A DNA stretch of 64,000 nucleotides. Origin: JAODBJ01 sp963782465 (GTDB taxonomy: Bacteria; Actinomycetota; Acidimicrobiia; IMCC26256; PALSA-610). The notes beneath the pieces are model-generated. The model saw nothing but the letters and a program-made list of their open reading frames with translations, had not been told where the DNA came from and did no database searches. Each line of letters begins with the position of its first letter. Within the stretch, counting starts at the first letter, position 1. This document shows positions 62,471 to 64,000 of this stretch, piece after piece. The stretch spans positions 339,694 to 403,693 of the forward strand of contig CAWAJR010000004.1 of assembly GCA_963782465.1 (NCBI GenBank). The letters are read 5' to 3'. The position numbers and the translations under genes are program-made.

Positions 62471-62503
62471 AACCCCCGAGTAGCCGCTCGGGGGTTTTCT
62501 CTT
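62471..62503 (+). terminator. Rho-independent-type terminator
   Basis: AACCCCCGAG pairs perfectly with CTCGGGGGTT around TAGCCG, followed by TTTTCTCTT, so it would stop rightward transcription before the ABC gene. No rightward gene ends directly before it, which suggests that it came with the mobile element or belongs to a lost gene. Confidence 0.7.
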
Positions 62504-62522
62504 ACTCCCGGCAGTGTAGGCC

Positions 62523-62711
62523 TTGAGCAGAGCAAACGCAAGTCGCACTCTTGCCATCTGCCGACAAATTTGGTTGCAACTCTGGGACCAGGCTATCAAG
62601 GTCTATGAACAACTGAAGGCCCTGGTCCCGGTTCTGTCCCCGAGACTGGCCGCCAGCATTCGGCGCTGCGAGGGCCACGTTCCCCGCGAGAGGATTGATC
62701 AGGCCAAATGA
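62523..62711 (+). CDS. Possible small protein or gene remnant
   Basis: The 62-codon frame from a TTG contains a helical stretch (LAICRQIWLQLWDQAIKVYE) and ends in a TGA that overlaps the ATG at 62708. It could be a real short protein coupled to the ABC ATPase, or the end of a gene cut by insertion. No ribosome site is evident. Confidence 0.25.
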   Translation: MSRANASRTLAICRQIWLQLWDQAIKVYEQLKALVPVLSPRLAASIRRCEGHVPRERIDQAK

Positions 62712-63934
62712 CGCGTGACGGGGGGCGAGCAACGAGTGACGAGGGGCCACCGGCCACCGAAACATCGAGGCACCGTGGCGAAGCGCTGCCCATCTCCCAC
62801 GGCGGCGCAGCCGTGCGCGTCCGCGAACTGACCAAGACCTACCTCGACGACAAAGGCCGTCCGCTGGTCACTGCGGTTAAGAGTCTCAACCTCGACGTCT
62901 CGGATGGCGAACTCATGGTCCTGGTCGGCCCCTCGGGCTGCGGCAAGACCACCATTTTGCGCCTGATCGCGGGCCTCGAGCAGGTCACCAGCGGCAGCAT
63001 CGAGATCGGCGGCCGGATCGTCAACGAACTCGAGCCCAAAGACCGAAGCATCGCGATGGTCTTCCAGAACTACGCCCTCTACCCGCACATGACCGCCTTC
63101 GAGAACATGGCGTTCGGGTTGAAACTGGCGAAGCAGCGGAAGGAGGACATCCGTAAGACCGTCGCGCAGGTGGCCGCCGCGCTCGAACTGGACCAGGTGC
63201 TGGATCGGCTGCCATCGGCCCTCTCCGGCGGCCAGCGACAGCGCGTCGCGCTGGGCCGCGCCATCGTGCGCAACCCCAGGGTGTTCCTGTTTGATGAGCC
63301 GCTCTCCAACCTCGACGCCCAAATGCGCGTCCAGATGCGCACCGAGATCGCCCGCCTCCATGCCCGGCTCAAGACGACCATGCTCTACGTGACCCACGAC
63401 CAGGCGGAGGCCATGACACTGGGCGACCGCATCTGCGTCCTGAACGAAGGCGCGATCATGCAGGTGGCCGACCCGCTCACCTTGTATCGCCGCCCGGCAA
63501 ACCTCTTTGTGGCGGGGTTTATCGGCAGCCCGCCCATGAACCTCCTCCCAGGCCGCGTTGAACGCCGTGGCGACGCGCTCTGCTTCGTCGCAAGCGGTGA
63601 GCCCGCTCCCCTTGTGGTTCCCCTGCAGGGTAGGCTGGAGAAACCCGCCGGGCGGTTCCTGGAAGAAAGCGTAGTCCTCGGGGTCCGCCCCGAACACCTG
63701 GCTGCTGCGCCAAACGGCGCCGGTGCGGCGGCGGCAGTATTTCCCGTCGAGCTTGTCGAGCACCTGGGCGCCGAGACCATCCTCCACCTCAAAGCGGGCG
63801 AGCACAGCCTGGCCGCGCGGATTTACGGTGAGCAGCACTGCCGGCCTGGCGAGCCGCTGAGCGTGGACGTGAGACTCGATCAGCTCCATCTGTTTGATCC
63901 GCGCACCCGCCAGGTCGTCGGAGAGGACCATTAA
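62708..63934 (+). CDS. UgpC/MalK-type ABC transporter ATP-binding protein
   Basis: This is the ATPase subunit of a carbohydrate-uptake ABC transporter. It has Walker A GPSGCGKTT, Q-loop VFQNYALYPHM, signature LSGGQRQRVALGRAI, Walker B VFLFDEPLSNLD, the H-loop in YVTHDQAEAM and a C-terminal TOBE/OB domain (VLGVRPEHL). Homology starts at VRVRELTKTY, so GTG 62813 may be the real start and the first 35 codons from ATG 62708 may be leader. Codon use and the repetitive leader differ from the rest of the window, pointing to transfer or a contig join. The sugar is unknown. Confidence 0.88.
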   Translation: MTRDGGRATSDEGPPATETSRHRGEALPISHGGAAVRVRELTKTYLDDKGRPLVTAVKSLNLDVSDGELMVLVGPSGCGKTTILRLIAGLEQVTSGSIEIGGRIVNELEPKDRSIAMVFQNYALYPHMTAFENMAFGLKLAKQRKEDIRKTVAQVAAALELDQVLDRLPSALSGGQRQRVALGRAIVRNPRVFLFDEPLSNLDAQMRVQMRTEIARLHARLKTTMLYVTHDQAEAMTLGDRICVLNEGAIMQVADPLTLYRRPANLFVAGFIGSPPMNLLPGRVERRGDALCFVASGEPAPLVVPLQGRLEKPAGRFLEESVVLGVRPEHLAAAPNGAGAAAAVFPVELVEHLGAETILHLKAGEHSLAARIYGEQHCRPGEPLSVDVRLDQLHLFDPRTRQVVGEDH

Positions 63935-63967
63935 CAGAGACCGACTCCCCGCATCGTAACGGGAGGC

Positions 63968-63985
63968 TCAGCCTGCGAAGGCTGA
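63968..63985 (+). terminator. Hairpin after the ABC gene
   Basis: TCAGCCT pairs with AGGCTGA around the GNRA-type loop GCGA, 33 bases after the stop of the ABC ATPase. It is probably a transcript end or mRNA-stabilising hairpin. Bases 63935-64000 hold no gene. Confidence 0.45.
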
Positions 63986-64000
63986 CCCGAGGACTCAGAC

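Noticed and set aside
1..64000. CRISPR arrays, rRNA genes or prophage modules
   Set aside because: No regularly spaced direct repeats, no rRNA sequence and no phage structural genes were seen.

Overview
The window reads as a piece of a high-GC actinobacterial chromosome. The best guess is a member of or near the Acidimicrobiia. The reasons are dense GC-rich genes on both strands, GTG/ATG/TTG starts that often overlap the previous stop, leaderless-looking starts a few bases after a TAGGCT-type -10 box, an F420-type LLM oxidoreductase, CoA/lipid enzymes, many TetR regulators, and no rRNA or canonical tRNA. This taxonomic guess is an inference. From about 60.45 kb onward base and codon use change. 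That stretch (two small hypothetical genes, an IS1595-type transposase, a tRNA-like remnant and a UgpC/MalK-type ABC ATPase) looks like acquired DNA or an assembly join.

Layout. 0-9 kb: CorA, a Baeyer-Villiger-type monooxygenase, an MtfA-like peptidase, an ECF sigma factor with an Asp-box membrane protein, a dimethylglycine/sarcosine dehydrogenase-like enzyme and a glycine-zipper protein. 9-20 kb: an esterase lipoprotein, TetR genes with visible operators, nucleoside hydrolase plus ribokinase, a probable selenoprotein of the thioredoxin fold, an enoyl-CoA hydratase, a two-gene FAD oxidoreductase operon, an alpha/beta hydrolase, YqeY and a DEAD-box helicase. 20-31 kb: ferritin-like protein, sulfotransferase plus DUF1214 protein, RNase Z, a flippase-like membrane protein, LacI regulator, NfeD-SPFH pair, ApbE and an MTA/SAH nucleosidase. 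31-35 kb: a cell-surface cluster (WxL-like protein, two DUF916-like membrane proteins, an LPXTG protein). 35-42 kb: a PAS-GGDEF-EAL protein and two MFS exporters with MarR and TetR regulators. 42-50 kb: a 2OG-Fe(II) oxygenase, a second sulfotransferase, an FAD-linked oxidase, and a tight operon of YqgE, DUF6457, Rieske, two hot-dog proteins, a nucleotidyltransferase and a NYN protein. 50-60 kb: pirin, CMD protein, sulfatase/DUF1330/TetR operon, P450, CPBP protease, SDR, LLM oxidoreductase and Lon.

The most notable observations are these. (1) A thioredoxin-fold gene (12577-13647) is interrupted only by an in-frame UGA exactly at the redox motif, followed by a hairpin with the layout of a bacterial SECIS. 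(2) A family of long palindromes with GTGCGTCG ends is present in five copies. Two pairs bracket complete transcription units so that one copy lies just upstream of the first gene and the last stop codon falls inside the other copy. (3) A 105-bp inverted-repeat element supplies both stop codons of two convergent genes. (4) A tRNA-like acceptor/T-arm structure is read in frame at the start of the IS1595-type transposase. (5) About ten genes carry small frameshifts, mostly in short G/C runs, which suggests base-calling errors rather than gene decay.
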